The notes under the pieces: generated by a model | The model's database searches: none | Seen by the model: only the letters and a program-made list of their open reading frames with translations | Told to the model about the DNA's origin: nothing | Translations under genes and position numbers: made by a program | DNA from: Blepharisma stoltei | Lineage: Eukaryota > Ciliophora > Heterotrichea > Heterotrichida > Blepharismidae | NCBI GenBank assembly: GCA_914767885.1 | Contig: CAJZBQ010000054.1 | Coordinates: forward strand, 434,001-498,000 | Direction: 5' to 3' | DNA length: 64,000 bases | Part shown: piece by piece, positions 43,528-53,658 of the stretch | How positions within the stretch are numbered: position 1 is the stretch's first letter | Layout of the letters: each line of letters begins with the position of its first letter

Positions 43528-45402
43528 TTAATGATCTTTACCCATAAAAGGAAACAAAGAACAAACTTTTAACTGGAATTGCCCAGAGCCAGCTGAGTTT
43601 CTCTTTTTGAATGCTTTGATTTCTTTTTCAACCCATTTGTGCCATTTGCAGAAAGGCACATTGAATTTTATCAGCTTTTCATATAAAATTTGAGATGTAT
43701 TAGAGTAGACTGATTCTGAATAATTCAAATTCTGCTCAACTGCGCGGAGAGTCTATATATTTTTTACCATATCAAAATATTCCTTTTGCTTGTTCTTCTG
43801 GGTTGCATAAACCTTTGCAACTTCTACTGGTTTTTCTATGATTTTTTCTGATTTATTTTTAATCTCTTGAAAGGCAGAAATGCTAATAACTTCAGCTTTT
43901 GAAAGGCTTAGCTTTGCGTCAGTTTCTTTCTTTAATTGAGATTTACATATATTTGCGACCTCCTCTCTGTAAATTTGTGATAATATTTTTGCGTTACGGT
44001 AAATTTTATTACTTTCTTCTTCATTTCTTATTTTGTTTATTCCACTTTCTCCTAAAATTAATATTTGATTCAATATTTGTATTTCTCTATTGTAATTTTT
44101 GTGTATTGGAATACATTGAATATTTTCTTGAGAATATATATCGTGCCTAATAATATTCTTGGCATCTGTAATAGCTTTGTTTGCGAAACTCTTGGATTTT
44201 ACTAGATCATTTTCAATAATATCTGATTCTTCTGTAGTTATTCTTGAATCATTCGAAGCATTTTCGCTGTTTCCTCTGATTTCACTATCAATAATGCTTA
44301 AAGAATTATCAAGACTAAGACCTAATTTTAAAGCTTCAGGCTTAATAGCATCCGCAGACATATCAAGCAAGCTGGTATCTTTAGAATCAAAGCTCTCAGC
44401 TTCTGATTTTCAGCTTACTTGTTTGGAGACAAGTTTTGGCATCATGCTTTTTCTTTTCTTTAAATCTTTCCCTTTTTTCTCATATTGTTCTAACTGACTT
44501 TTAACTTGATGATGATTGCTTACTCTCTTTAAATTGGAAGAAAAAAATCATGTTAATGATCTTTTTTTTAAAAAAAAATTATTTGAAAATCTTAAAAAAT
44601 ATAAATTAGCATGAAGAATTAAATAAAAAAATTAATCGACTCTCAACTTAAAAATTGTTTTAATAGCAGTCTATTTGATCAATAATTAGTATTTTCATTA
44701 AAATTTTCCTATTAAAAAAGAACTTTGTTCTAATTTAAAAGAGGGAGTTAATAAAGTTTCATATCTTGACTCAGCAATTTGTTTCTGCACTGCATTATAT
44801 TTTATTAGCTCTTCTAATTTTGCTATATTTCTTTGCATTTTTTGATTTTCATTGAGCTGATCTAAATATTTTTGCTGCAGTTCTTCATATTTCTTGTTAA
44901 AGCTCAGTTTTTCTGCTTTAAGAATAAAATCTTTTTTGTGTCTATTGATATCTTGCATGCGTCCAGCTTTATTGAGCTGACTAAATAGAAGTCCTTCAAC
45001 TGGTCTTTGGTTAGATAAAGATCGCCTTCCAGAGCCAATACTGTCTCTCGAAACTTCCAAAGCGCTTGTCTTACTCTCTTCAATCGACCTCAGCCTCTGG
45101 ATTTCTTCATAATTTTCTTTGATTTTGATATCTTTTGATTCATTCTGAAGAACTAAATCATTGTATAATATTCTCAAACTTTCATAATTTTCTATGAGGG
45201 TTTGAGAGATGCTCATGGCTGTATCAATTCATTGGTTTCTTAGCCTTATTTCTTTCATAAAATCTTTTCTGAGGATTGTTTGGATATAAGAAGCTTGATC
45301 GCCTGGGAACTGTTTTGCAACTTCAGATGAGATTGTGCCGATGATTAATTTTAAATTTTGGACCTCTGTGTCAAGCTCAGGTAAATTTTCTACTTGCTCC
45401 AT
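43528..45402 (-). CDS. Coiled-coil protein with one MITE-2 IES and one intron
   Basis: ATG 45402 (MEQVENLPELDTEVQNLKL). TGA=Trp at 45227 and 44411. Coiled coils (LIENYESLRILYNDLVLQNE; KKYEELQQKYLDQLNENQK) are followed, after removing the IES 44523-44750, by HHQVKSQLEQYEKKGKDL, an acidic-Ser region, and a 15-nt intron joining KEYFDM to TLRAVEQNLNYSE. TAA at 43528. About 540 residues. A cytoskeletal role is plausible but unproven. Confidence 0.8.
43753..43767 (-). other. 15-nt intron
   Basis: Minus-strand GTAAAAAATATATAG, containing TAG. Removal connects two open frames of one gene. Confidence 0.85.
44523..44750. mobile_element. MITE-2 IES (228 bp)
   Basis: TTA flanks (44520-44522, 44748-44750); CTCTCTTTAAATTGG left and TAATTTAAAAGAGGGAG right. 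Removal joins RYETLL to SNHHQVKSQL in frame. Confidence 0.88.
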
Positions 45403-45550
45403 TTAATTGTATTAAACTGAGAATATCTGCTTAATTATTTTTAACTAGCAGAGGGAATATTTAAATTATATTTAACTAATAAAAATATGATAAAGCTAAT
45501 TCAAATTGATTTTACATTTTTTCAATATAAATTTCTACTTTTTAAAAGAA

Positions 45551-46330
45551 TTAATATTGATTTTCATAAACATCCCCTCTTCCTTCTGGCCCAATAATTT
45601 CTTCAACTTTTTCCAATTTATATCTGCATATATTCAATGCATTTCTTGCCTTTGGAACAAACTCCTCGCACCTCTTTAAATTATTCTGTTGAAAAACATA
45701 ATCATCGTAAATATATTGTGCTCTAATAAGCAGTGAAGGATTTCCTTCTCTTTTTTGATTGCTTTTAATATCATACCATCCTACCAAGGTATCTTGGTTT
45801 TGTAAATCTTTAAAATCAATCTCAACTTTTCCGAATTCAATAGGAGATCCTAGCTTAACATCAAGCATAACAGTAAATATAATTTTTTGAGCTTGACTTA
45901 AAGGAAGATTTGCTTTAAACACTTCAAACCAACTTGGGATAAATTTTTTGCTGACTTTCGTCTGAAACTTAGTTTTAAGAGGCTGAATTTCAACAATCAC
46001 ATATACTTTTGCATCTTGGAAACATAATATATCTGGGATTATATCTTTTCCTTTCTGTATTTCGATCACAATACGTGAGCCAGAGTTTTTAGGAGGATCT
46101 GATCTTAGTTCTTTTATCTTAGCTTCTGTTTTCTTGATGTCTATTTCTAATAGTTTTACGTATTGAGTTATCTGATCCTGCTCATCTGCCGTTGTGATAG
46201 GGTTATTATTAATATCCTTAAGATAAGGCATATCAACAAGCGGTATAAAATATTTGTCGTTCTTATTATCTTTGTATTTTATATGCGAGTTTACTTCTTC
46301 TTCTTTTGGTCTGCTCGCACAATCTCCCAT
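45551..46330 (-). CDS. MGDC-starting C2-like protein
   Basis: ATG 46330 (MGDCASRPKEEEVNSHI) to TAA 45551, 259 residues. Gly2/Cys4 suggests N-myristoylation. A central beta-rich segment (RIVIEIQKGKDI...VYVIVEIQPLKTKFQTKV...FEVFKANLP...VGWYDI) has the rhythm of a C2 membrane-binding domain, though without obvious Ca2+-ligand Asp loops. A C-terminal helical tail follows. Family assignment is inference. Confidence 0.65.
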   Translation of the reverse strand: MGDCASRPKEEEVNSHIKYKDNKNDKYFIPLVDMPYLKDINNNPITTADEQDQITQYVKLLEIDIKKTEAKIKELRSDPPKNSGSRIVIEIQKGKDIIPDILCFQDAKVYVIVEIQPLKTKFQTKVSKKFIPSWFEVFKANLPLSQAQKIIFTVMLDVKLGSPIEFGKVEIDFKDLQNQDTLVGWYDIKSNQKREGNPSLLIRAQYIYDDYVFQQNNLKRCEEFVPKARNALNICRYKLEKVEEIIGPEGRGDVYENQY

Positions 46331-46473
46331 CTTAATTTAATTTACAATACTGATGTTTTTCCATCCTAATTTCTTGTCAAAATAAACGATATTGAGGAGC
46401 TTGACTCTCTTATTTCTTGCATGAGCAATTAAAACACTTTCATACTTTGAGCTTAAAATATGATCAAATCTTA

Positions 46474-46707
46474 ATGGAAAGTGGCCTTTATCCTAATCCA
46501 GAAAAACCTGGACATTATTTGCACCGGAAAACGTCTAGTGACTCGCCAGAAACAACTTCATCTCTTTCTTACAAAGCAGAGTAAACTTCTCAGCCTCATA
46601 ATATTAATATCAAAATTTCAAGAAATGCTGAAAAAAGCAATCAAATTACAGCAAAAAATTCCAACACGAAAAAGGAAAGAGAAAGAAATTATTGCGTACT
46701 AAATTAA
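46474..46707 (+). CDS. Possible small gene with one in-frame TAA
   Basis: ATG 46474 gives MESGLYPNPEKPGHYLHRKT...SLSYKAE, then TAA at 46582-46584. The same frame continues open with similar Ser/Asn/Lys composition to TAA 46705-46707. GTAAACTTCTCAG (13 nt) at the break looks like a shortened intron but shifts the frame. Either a 36-residue protein or a broken gene. Confidence 0.3.
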
Positions 46708-46786
46708 TTTTTAAAACTCTTCAAAATACTATTTTCTTATTTATTCATTAAATAGTTTTATCGTGATGCATATAATTACCAATTTT

Positions 46787-47026
46787 ATGGCAGTCAATAT
46801 TTCGTTAAAGAGAAATCAAACAAACGGACAAGCTGATCTGAAAGATGTACTGTGAGAGCAAATTAATTTGATATTTAAAGAGCATGATTTTCCACAAATG
46901 AAATTAGTTCAAAGTGAAAATAAATTAATTCCAGATTATTCAAGCCTAGCAGAAACAGTTTTGTCTTTATTTAATTATGTATCCTCAAACGAGAAAAGTT
47001 ATCGAACAAAAATATACTGCGCCTAA
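46787..47026 (+). CDS. Small unknown protein (hidden by a TGA=Trp)
   Basis: ATG 46787 (MAVNISLKRNQTNGQADLKD) to TAA 47024-47026, 79 residues, with one TGA as Trp (VLWEQINLIF). An in-frame ATG 21 nt upstream is possible. No family recognised. Confidence 0.5.
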
Positions 47027-47117
47027 TTAAATTCAATAATAGTTGTTGTTCCTTATTTATAATTAAACTTCATTTTGGTTATTTAATTATAATTCATTAA
47101 CAATTAATATAGAAAAA

Positions 47118-48177
47118 ATGAAAAATGCGCTAGAAACATCTCAAGAAGCTTTAAATAAGTTGAATGAAAAATACCAGGAACTAAAACTTAAATTAAAGAA
47201 GAGAAATCAAAAAATCGAAGATTTAATAGAAAAGCTTACTAAGTTTAATGATCTTGATAATATTCTTAAAGCTATACACACAAATGCAAAGAATAAATCA
47301 AGAGAAATTTTCAAGCAAGTCATGCACCGAGAATATGATCCTGATCTAGAAGCTGATTTGCAGGTTATGTCAGTTATTTTACTTTATGAGCATTCTAAAA
47401 TTAGCACAGGAAATTCATATCAGAAATCAAGCACTGAAGAAGAAGAAAAATCGAGTGAATCTTCAACCGATAACTCTATATTGCCGCTGGCTATATGCTA
47501 TTTGATCAAAATGCTTTCAGTGTAGCAGTTGCACGAGAAAAATTTGATAAAATTATTATTTTTAGGAAAGCGCCATATTATAAAATTCGATCAAATTTCT
47601 TGAAGCATTTTAGTACTTTCAAAACTTTCCGATCAAAAGCATGCACCTTCTGCCGCTCATTCTCAATAAGCTCGAAGTAAAATCTCCAAGCCAAGCCCTT
47701 GAAGTAATTCAAAAAATGCAGCAAGTAATTTTGATTATCCCTAATATAGAATCATTTATCAGCTCAATCTATAAAGTCCTATTCACTCCAGAGCCAGCTG
47801 CTGATATAAGTATCAATATGGAACAGATTTTGCCTACAATTATCAGTATGAAAATAAAACTAATTTCTTTGGAAAGATTTAGAAGATCTATATGTGAAAA
47901 TTTTGAACTTGATGTGAATAATCCTGACGAAGTTGTTGTAAGGTATAATTAGATACACAAGTCAGAAGCTTTAAATCATTTTAACAGGCTATTTAAGACA
48001 GCTGGCAATGAGTCTAGAACTGTGGAAGAAGTTTTCATATTTGTCCATGAAATGAAAAAATTTTTGAAGGTAAGTTTTATATAGATTGCAAGAGAAATTT
48101 TAAATTTGGGCGATCAAATTGCTGTAGGTAGTGTGCTTGAGAAAATCATAAAGGTTTTAAGTTCAAAGAGTATTTAA
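47118..48177 (+). CDS. Helical protein of unknown function with IES and two introns
   Basis: ATG 47118 (MKNALETSQEALNKLNEKYQ) begins a coiled coil, then a Ser/Glu linker. An inferred 115-bp IES (47499-47613) leads into MHLLPLILNKLEVKSPSQ. Introns at 47938-47952 and 48070-48084 are both 15 nt and both contain in-frame stops. The protein ends KVLSSKSI, TAA 48175-48177. About 300 residues, all alpha-helical in appearance, no named family. Confidence 0.7.
47499..47613. mobile_element. Short IES (about 115 bp), inferred
   Basis: The upstream frame hits TAG and the downstream frame differs. In-phase TA at 47499-47500 and 47614-47615 joins LAICY to FQNFPIKSM. Ends share an inverted AAAATGCTT, supporting an IES. 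Confidence 0.5.
47938..47952 (+). other. 15-nt intron
   Basis: GTAAGGTATAATTAG; removal joins NPDEVV to IHKSEALNHF. Confidence 0.85.
48070..48084 (+). other. 15-nt intron
   Basis: GTAAGTTTTATATAG; removal joins MKKFLK to IAREILNLGD. Confidence 0.9.
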
Positions 48178-48397
48178 TTAATTCTTAATTCAATTTTCTT
48201 TATGGTGAAATCAAACATGCAGTATATAGTAATAATATCAATGCGTAATTATTTTATAAATTATAAAAATTTCATATATAATTTTCAATACCATCATATC
48301 CAGACTTAATCTAATCCAGCTCTGCTTTTCTGCTATCACTCATTCCACTGTAAATTATTTATATCTAGTTTCCATTATTATTTAAGCTTCTCATTTT

Positions 48398-48784
48398 ATG
48401 GAAGAGTTTTTCAAAACGACTGCAGAAAAGCTTAAATCTGAAGAAAAAGCCTTCATTTCATCTATAGATCCTTATATGAAAGAGCTCTACGCAGATATTT
48501 ATGATTGCTCCTCAAAATGCTATCTCTTGCCGACATCACTACCAACTTCTAAGATTTGTGCTAAAAATTGCGCTGTTCCTGGAGTCAGAATAAAGCAGGA
48601 GATCAAGTTGCAGATGGAGAAATGCCAACGAGGACTTCAAGATTGCGTTAAATCATGCATTGAAAGCAACCCAGAAAGCGAAGAAGCAGGGAAAGGCTGC
48701 ATTGATGAGTGCTCAGAAAAAAGCGTTCAGATGATGCAAAACATGACTATCAAAGTGACAAAATTGTTCAATAATCACAAATAA
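48398..48784 (+). CDS. FAM136A: FAM136A family protein
   Basis: ATG 48398 (MEEFFKTTAEKLKSEEKAF) to TAA, 128 residues. Twin CxxxC motifs spaced as in FAM136A (DUF842): CSSKC, CAKNC followed by VPG, CQRGLQDCVKSC and CIDEC, then a helical Met-rich tail. FAM136A is a small intermembrane-space mitochondrial protein with coiled-coil-helix-like cysteine pairs. Length and Cys pattern fit the family well. Confidence 0.78.
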   Translation: MEEFFKTTAEKLKSEEKAFISSIDPYMKELYADIYDCSSKCYLLPTSLPTSKICAKNCAVPGVRIKQEIKLQMEKCQRGLQDCVKSCIESNPESEEAGKGCIDECSEKSVQMMQNMTIKVTKLFNNHK

Positions 48785-48828
48785 TTTAAGATCAGTTTAT
48801 GCAATTAATTAATTGCCAATAAAAAGGA

Positions 48829-49139
48829 ATGGTGAGGCTACAGATTAAAGAGGCTTTTCTAGAGATATTTAGCACAGAGAATTTTAGGTGTTTTTCCTGC
48901 TGTAACACATCACATATCTCTCAAGAACTTACAAATGAATTTGTGTATAATGAGTCCCCATCAAAGCTGGAGACTAATGGAAGATTGCGGTCTTTAAGCT
49001 TGGTGCAAAGCACAGAAGATTGAAGATCCACAATTGCTGATATAAGAAGATCGACAGTGGTAGAAATGACAGGATTGGAACCGATTTACGAAGATGGCTT
49101 TCAGAATCAGAAGAATGAACGGCAAGTGCACTCTGAATA
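48829..49139 (+). CDS. Small unknown protein
   Basis: ATG 48829 (MVRLQIKEAFLEIFSTENF), one TGA=Trp, TAG at 49137-49139, 103 residues. Two Cys near CFSCC and a Ser/Thr/Glu-rich remainder. No family recognised. It lies 45 bp downstream of the FAM136A gene. Confidence 0.6.
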
Positions 49140-49149
49140 GAGTACTTTA

Positions 49150-49528
49150 CTCCCCCGTTTAAGTTTGAACACAAGCATGTTATTTTAAACAGTTTTCACA
49201 CCGAATCAATTAATTTTTTTATTTAATTCTTAATAAAATTAAAGGATTTGCTTAATTTAATTTTTTAAAGATGAAAATATGAATTTTTATAAAATTAATT
49301 TTGCCTTAATTTAATAGGAAATGCACAAGTTGAAGATTATTTAAGCAGTCTTCACACTGAATTGATTAAATTTTTTTTAATTATTTTTTTATAAAAATAA
49401 ATTCAAATTAAATTTATTGTGCTCAATTTATATTTTTTTAAGATATTAAAAAATTTTTATAAAACGGTTTTTTATAAAACATTAACCCCTTAAAGTTGAA
49501 TTTTTTTGTTCAATTCAAAGGGGGAGTA
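49150..49528. mobile_element. MITE-2-like element (about 379 bp)
   Basis: TTA at 49147-49149 and TA at 49527-49528. CTCCCCCGTTTAAGTTTGAAC left, TTCAATTCAAAGGGGGAG right (first 18-20 bases considered). The terminal hairpin here lies at the right. A variant with TTGAA in place of TTGGA. It lies just outside the preceding stop, so probably in a 3' region. Confidence 0.75.
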
Positions 49529-49684
49529 ATTAATTTTGTGGTAAAATAATAACGAAATTGTGGCGATTTAATTCTAAATTAAAATTAGCTTTAATAAATT
49601 CTAGTATAAATTGCTCTTGAGAGCAGCTAAAGGCTTGTGAATGAAAATAATTTATAAATTCAGCATAACTGTTAAAAAAATAAG

Positions 49685-51761
49685 ATGGAATCTCACTGCA
49701 CCTCTTCTGGATGCCCACGTGCACCTGAATACGTATGCAAATGCCAAGATCCTCCAAGTTACCTTTGCGAGTCTCATCTTTCTTGGCATATTGGCTCAAA
49801 GAGAAAATCAGAACATCGGGCAATGAGGCTGGAAAATTTAAAGCCGACTGATTGCAAAGACTGCAATATCTGCATGAAAAAAGCTGGACAGTGGCTTTGT
49901 CTCTGCAGATTTCCTGGGGTAAAATTATGCAGTAAATGCTATGATTTGCATATAGTCCAGTCTTCAGGAAAGCATACAAGAGAACCTATTGACGCTTTAG
50001 ATTTCATCCATGAAGAAAGCGATATACCTAAATATATGGAGAAATAAAATGGTGACATCGACAGAAGATGGACTCCGAGGCACAGTCACTGAGGAGTAGG
50101 TAGGACCCGTCTCGATACAGATGAAAATTGTGCCTCTGCCACTTTTTGAAGTAGGCCCTCTGGTTTGAGTATGCCTGATGAAGAGGGAAGTTACTTTTTT
50201 CCAAAGGTTTTTCCTCTTCCCGCCAGATGAGTGAGGCAGGTTTGCCTCCAACTTAGTCTTTGCTTATCAGGACTAATGGGGGACTCTAAAGACGGTGGAT
50301 CTAACCTAGGGAGCTAATCCTTAGGCTAGGTGTTTTTACACCAGATAGGCAGGCTAGTGGTCTATCCACTTATGGCCTTATAATTTTAATTTTAAATACA
50401 TGGAAAGAAAAGAGATGGTAGATTCAATACTCAAAATCATTCATGAGAACAATAAGGAAGCTGAAGAAAAGCAAAATATTTTGAAAATTGCAGCTAGCAA
50501 AATGATGGAAAAATTAAAAAAATTCGTTGATGATAAGAATATGAGAATTGATTACTTAAAAAAACAGCTCAAAAAATTGGAAGAAGATGTGAGAGCCTGC
50601 AAATTTAAAAAAAATTTAGAAAACAATTGACTAGAACCCTTTTTTAAAGACAGAGACTGGCAAAAGATATTCCATGCAGTAAGAATCGAAATCCAAGATG
50701 ATACATTCGACGCCTATATATCAGGTGTATGCAAAATCGAAACAGAAGCAAACTTATTAAAAAATATAGAGACTCCAAGAGAAGAGAGGGATCAGGAAGA
50801 AAGCAAAGACACATCAGGGATGTTCCAAAAAATCCAGAGCTGTTATAGTGATAATGGCCGTCATATGCATATGAAGTTAAAATCATTATTTGAGTCTGCA
50901 CTTCAGCCTTCTCGAATTGAAAAAATCCTTTCAATTGAGCTCTCTAATTGTATGCTTGAAAACAATGGATCCAGATGTCTTGCTCAACTCCTGCCAGCTC
51001 TTCCACAGCTGAAATCGCTAAATTTGAATAGTAACAATATAGGCCCGTATGGAGTTAAAGAACTTTGTCCAAGTTTTGTATACCTGAAAAGCTTGGAAAC
51101 ACTTATGTTATCATGAAATAAAATTGAAGTCAGAGGGATGGAAGCTTTAAGTGAAGTTCTACCTGAGATGTCGAGTGTTCGTAATCTTCATTTATCATGG
51201 AATTCTCTTGATTTTCAAGGTGCTAAATTTTTATCGACAGCTCTCCCAAATCTTGAGCGCTTAGAAAGGCTTGATTTATGAAATAATCAGTTAGGTGAAG
51301 AAGGAGTTAGATTTCTTGTCCTTTCACTTCCTTTCTTGAAGACCCTCAAAGTGCTTGATCTCAATAAAAATGATATTGGCCCTCAAGGTGCTGACTTGCT
51401 TGCTTTAGTTTTACCCAAATTGCCTGAGCTTCATACACTGTCGTTAGCAGGAAATAATATAGGTCCTGAGGGAATTACAAATTTATCAAGAGCGATAACT
51501 CAAGCAAAGAAATTGCAGGTTATAGATTTAGCAAGGAATGGTTTGACTGGAAGAGGAGCGATGACATTGATGCCAGCTTTTCAGGGATTGAGTAGAGCTA
51601 CAACAGTAATTATAAAGGACAATCAGTTAAGTGTTGAGGATAGAAGAAGTCTGACTAGAGAAGCCTCTGTAAATGGAATTAATCTATGATCTTTAAATAT
51701 AAATTCTTTATTACATAAAATCTTCTTATTAATTTTTTATTGGTTTCGCTCATTTTTTTAA
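49685..51761 (+). CDS. B-box zinc-finger / coiled-coil / leucine-rich-repeat protein
   Basis: ATG 49685 (MESHCTSSGCPRAPEYVCKC). Two B-box-like Cys/His modules (CKCQDPPSYLCESHLSWH and CKDCNICMKKAGQWLCLC...CSKCYDLH), then a SINE-like insertion (50044-50393) whose removal restores DIPKYMERKEMVDSILKII, a coiled coil (KKLKKFVDDKNMRIDYLK) and eight or so RNase-inhibitor-type LRRs (LNLNSNNIGPYGVKELC, LHLSWNSLDFQGAKFL, LDLWNNQLGEEGVRFL). Several TGA codons are Trp in the LRR core. About 560 residues; TAA 51759-51761. No close named relative; partner-binding scaffold is inference. Confidence 0.82.
50044..50393 (-). mobile_element. GC-rich SINE-like retroposon, family C, in B-box/LRR gene (350 bp)
   Basis: Target duplication AAATATATGGAGAA (50030-50043) and AAATACATGGAAAG (50394-50407). 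Opposite orientation to 35735-36174. Tail reverse complement GATGTCACCATTTTATTT. Its other end holds ATAAGTGGATAGACC and AGGTTAGATCC, resembling tRNA box A/B. Confidence 0.85.
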
Positions 51762-51781
51762 TATAAAAATCACTACTATAA

Positions 51782-52219
51782 ACTTAAACTTAAACGATTA
51801 AACTAGCCATAAACGGTAAGTCCAATAGCCTTTGCCTTGTCTCAGCCCCAAAATAGCCTCATCCAACTTTCCGATAACGAAATCGGGAAATCAGAGGTAG
51901 AAATGTTTATTTCGGTCTGATCCGCCTGCCCAAGGGATCAATCAGCCTAGGGTAGTAGAGCCAGAGTCTATAGAGTCTTCAATGTTCTCAACAAGCGAAT
52001 ACCATGTGAGAGGCAAAACTTATCTAGCTCATCTGGCAGGGACAGGAAAACTTTAAGGGGAGAAACAAAACGTGCCTCTTCGGCAAGAAATCCCCAAACC
52101 TGAAGGCCTATATTAAAAGGTGCAGAGGAACTGCTTTCAGCTTCATCAGGATGGCTAATATCTGCTTCATTGAGGTGTGCATCGGAGCTCACTTTCATCA
52201 ATGTCAATATTTTATTTTT
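51782..52219 (+). mobile_element. GC-rich SINE-like retroposon, family C, intergenic (438 bp)
   Basis: Direct repeat ACTACTATAA at 51772-51781 and 52220-52229. Homologous to 35735-36174 (AGCTTCATCAGGA, CTCATCTGGCAGGGACAGG). Tail ATGTCAATATTTTATTTTT. It fills almost all of the spacer 51762-52254. Confidence 0.8.
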
Positions 52220-52254
52220 ACTACTATAAGGAATATCTTAAATAAAGTATTATA

Positions 52255-53085
52255 ATGAAGTCTAATTCTATACAAAAGCCAAGGCATATTAAAAAATCAG
52301 CCAAAAAGCCTGCAAAAACTAAAAAGCTTACTCCCCAGCGAACAAAAAATTTGTTCGCTCACTGATCACTGATGGAGTTAATATTTTATTAAAAAGTTTA
52401 TCCCTATTTAATTTGTAAAATTTATGTGTCTTAAAATTCAAAGTTAAACTGCATTAGCAAGAGATTTCATTATGATAATCACTTATATATCAAACTATTT
52501 TTTCACAAAAATTTTTCATATTAAAAATGTAGGGTCAAAAAATAGGTATTTTCTATGGTTTTGTTCGCTCACAGAGGGTGAGTTAGCATGGTAATCAATT
52601 CTCCTGAAAAAGTCCCAAAGATTCTATCACCTTTATACAACGCAAATATTATAACGTTGTCGAGAAGCAGAATTGAAAAACCAAATCGAAAATTTTCTGG
52701 CCTAAATAGTTCCTATCAAAACCGTATGGATAATACACTGCTTTCTGAATATATTTTTAATGATAAAAGACAGATGAAGTTAAGCGACAGATCAGATAAA
52801 GATGCAAATCCATCAACTACTAGAAGCACAGCGCCTATCGATGACAGTTATGGAAAAACGTTTAATACTGCTACAAATAGATACTCTCCTGTTTCCAGGC
52901 ACATAGAACTCCCAAGAATAAAAAATAAACAAATAATGATTGAATTTTCCCCTGTAAGATTTGCAGATACCGAAGAGAGCGATATTCCGATTGAAATTCT
53001 CCCGATTTTGCCGATGACAAATAAAATTTTAAGATCGAGCCTTCAAGGTGCCAAATTTATGTTGGATAAACGATTAAACCAGTAA
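52255..53085 (+). CDS. Basic protein of unknown function, split by a MITE-1
   Basis: ATG 52255 (MKSNSIQKPRHIKKSAKKPA). After a Lys-rich head a 255-bp MITE-1 intervenes; removal gives KTKKLSMVINSPEKVPKIL in frame. Then a Ser/Arg/Thr-rich chain to TAA at 53083-53085. About 190 residues. No domain recognised. Confidence 0.75.
52331..52585 (+). mobile_element. MITE-1 copy, shortened (255 bp)
   Basis: TTA flanks (52328-52330, 52583-52585). CTCCCCAGCGAACAAAAAAT left with its inward hairpin partner, GTTCGCTCACAGAGGGTGAG right. Shorter interior than full copies. CTTAG target. Confidence 0.9.
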
Positions 53086-53187
53086 ATGTATATTAATTTA
53101 AAATTTTTTTACCAGCATCTTGATTGCTCCTAATGTTTCTAGAGCATCCTCACATATCTTTTCATCTAGTTCTCTCCTAAATAATAT

Positions 53188-53544
53188 TTACATTTGCATA
53201 ATTTGATATAAGTTATCAATGACTGAATTGGTATCAGAAAGCGCTGCATCAAGTCTCATCAATTCATTATTTATCTTAATTTGTGCGAAACTTTCCATAG
53301 ATTGTAGATCAATCATCTGACTTGGAACTTCTTCCTTTGGTTTTTCAAATATTCCTGTAATTTTAGAAAAATCTACATGCTTGATTTTGTTTACAAATTT
53401 TTTCGTTTTATCTTTAAGCATTACTGCAATACTACTTTTGTTTTCAGACTGCTTTTCTAAAACAGATTCCTCTATATCACTAGTAAATATAATTTCTCTT
53501 GGGTTAGATATTTGATGATTTAGACTTTGGTCTTCTTTTGACAT
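53188..53544 (-). CDS. Small unknown protein
   Basis: ATG 53544 (MSKEDQSLNHQISNPREII) to TAA, 118 residues. Central Lys stretch (KDKTKKFVNKIKHVDFSK) and a C-terminal amphipathic helix. No family recognised. Convergent with the preceding gene, stops 102 bp apart. Confidence 0.65.
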   Translation of the reverse strand: MSKEDQSLNHQISNPREIIFTSDIEESVLEKQSENKSSIAVMLKDKTKKFVNKIKHVDFSKITGIFEKPKEEVPSQMIDLQSMESFAQIKINNELMRLDAALSDTNSVIDNLYQIMQM

Positions 53545-53658
53545 ATTCTTAGAATTATATTATGTATTAAAATAGATTTATCATAAATAATTTATATAGT
53601 TTCCTGCATATTATTTTTGAAAATAACTAATAATAATGTTTTATTTTAATTTAAATCT

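Noticed and set aside
49530-49979. 149-codon minus-strand ORF
   Set aside because: It is antisense to the B-box exon and its composition (Cys/His mirrored from the sense zinc sites) marks it as a shadow.
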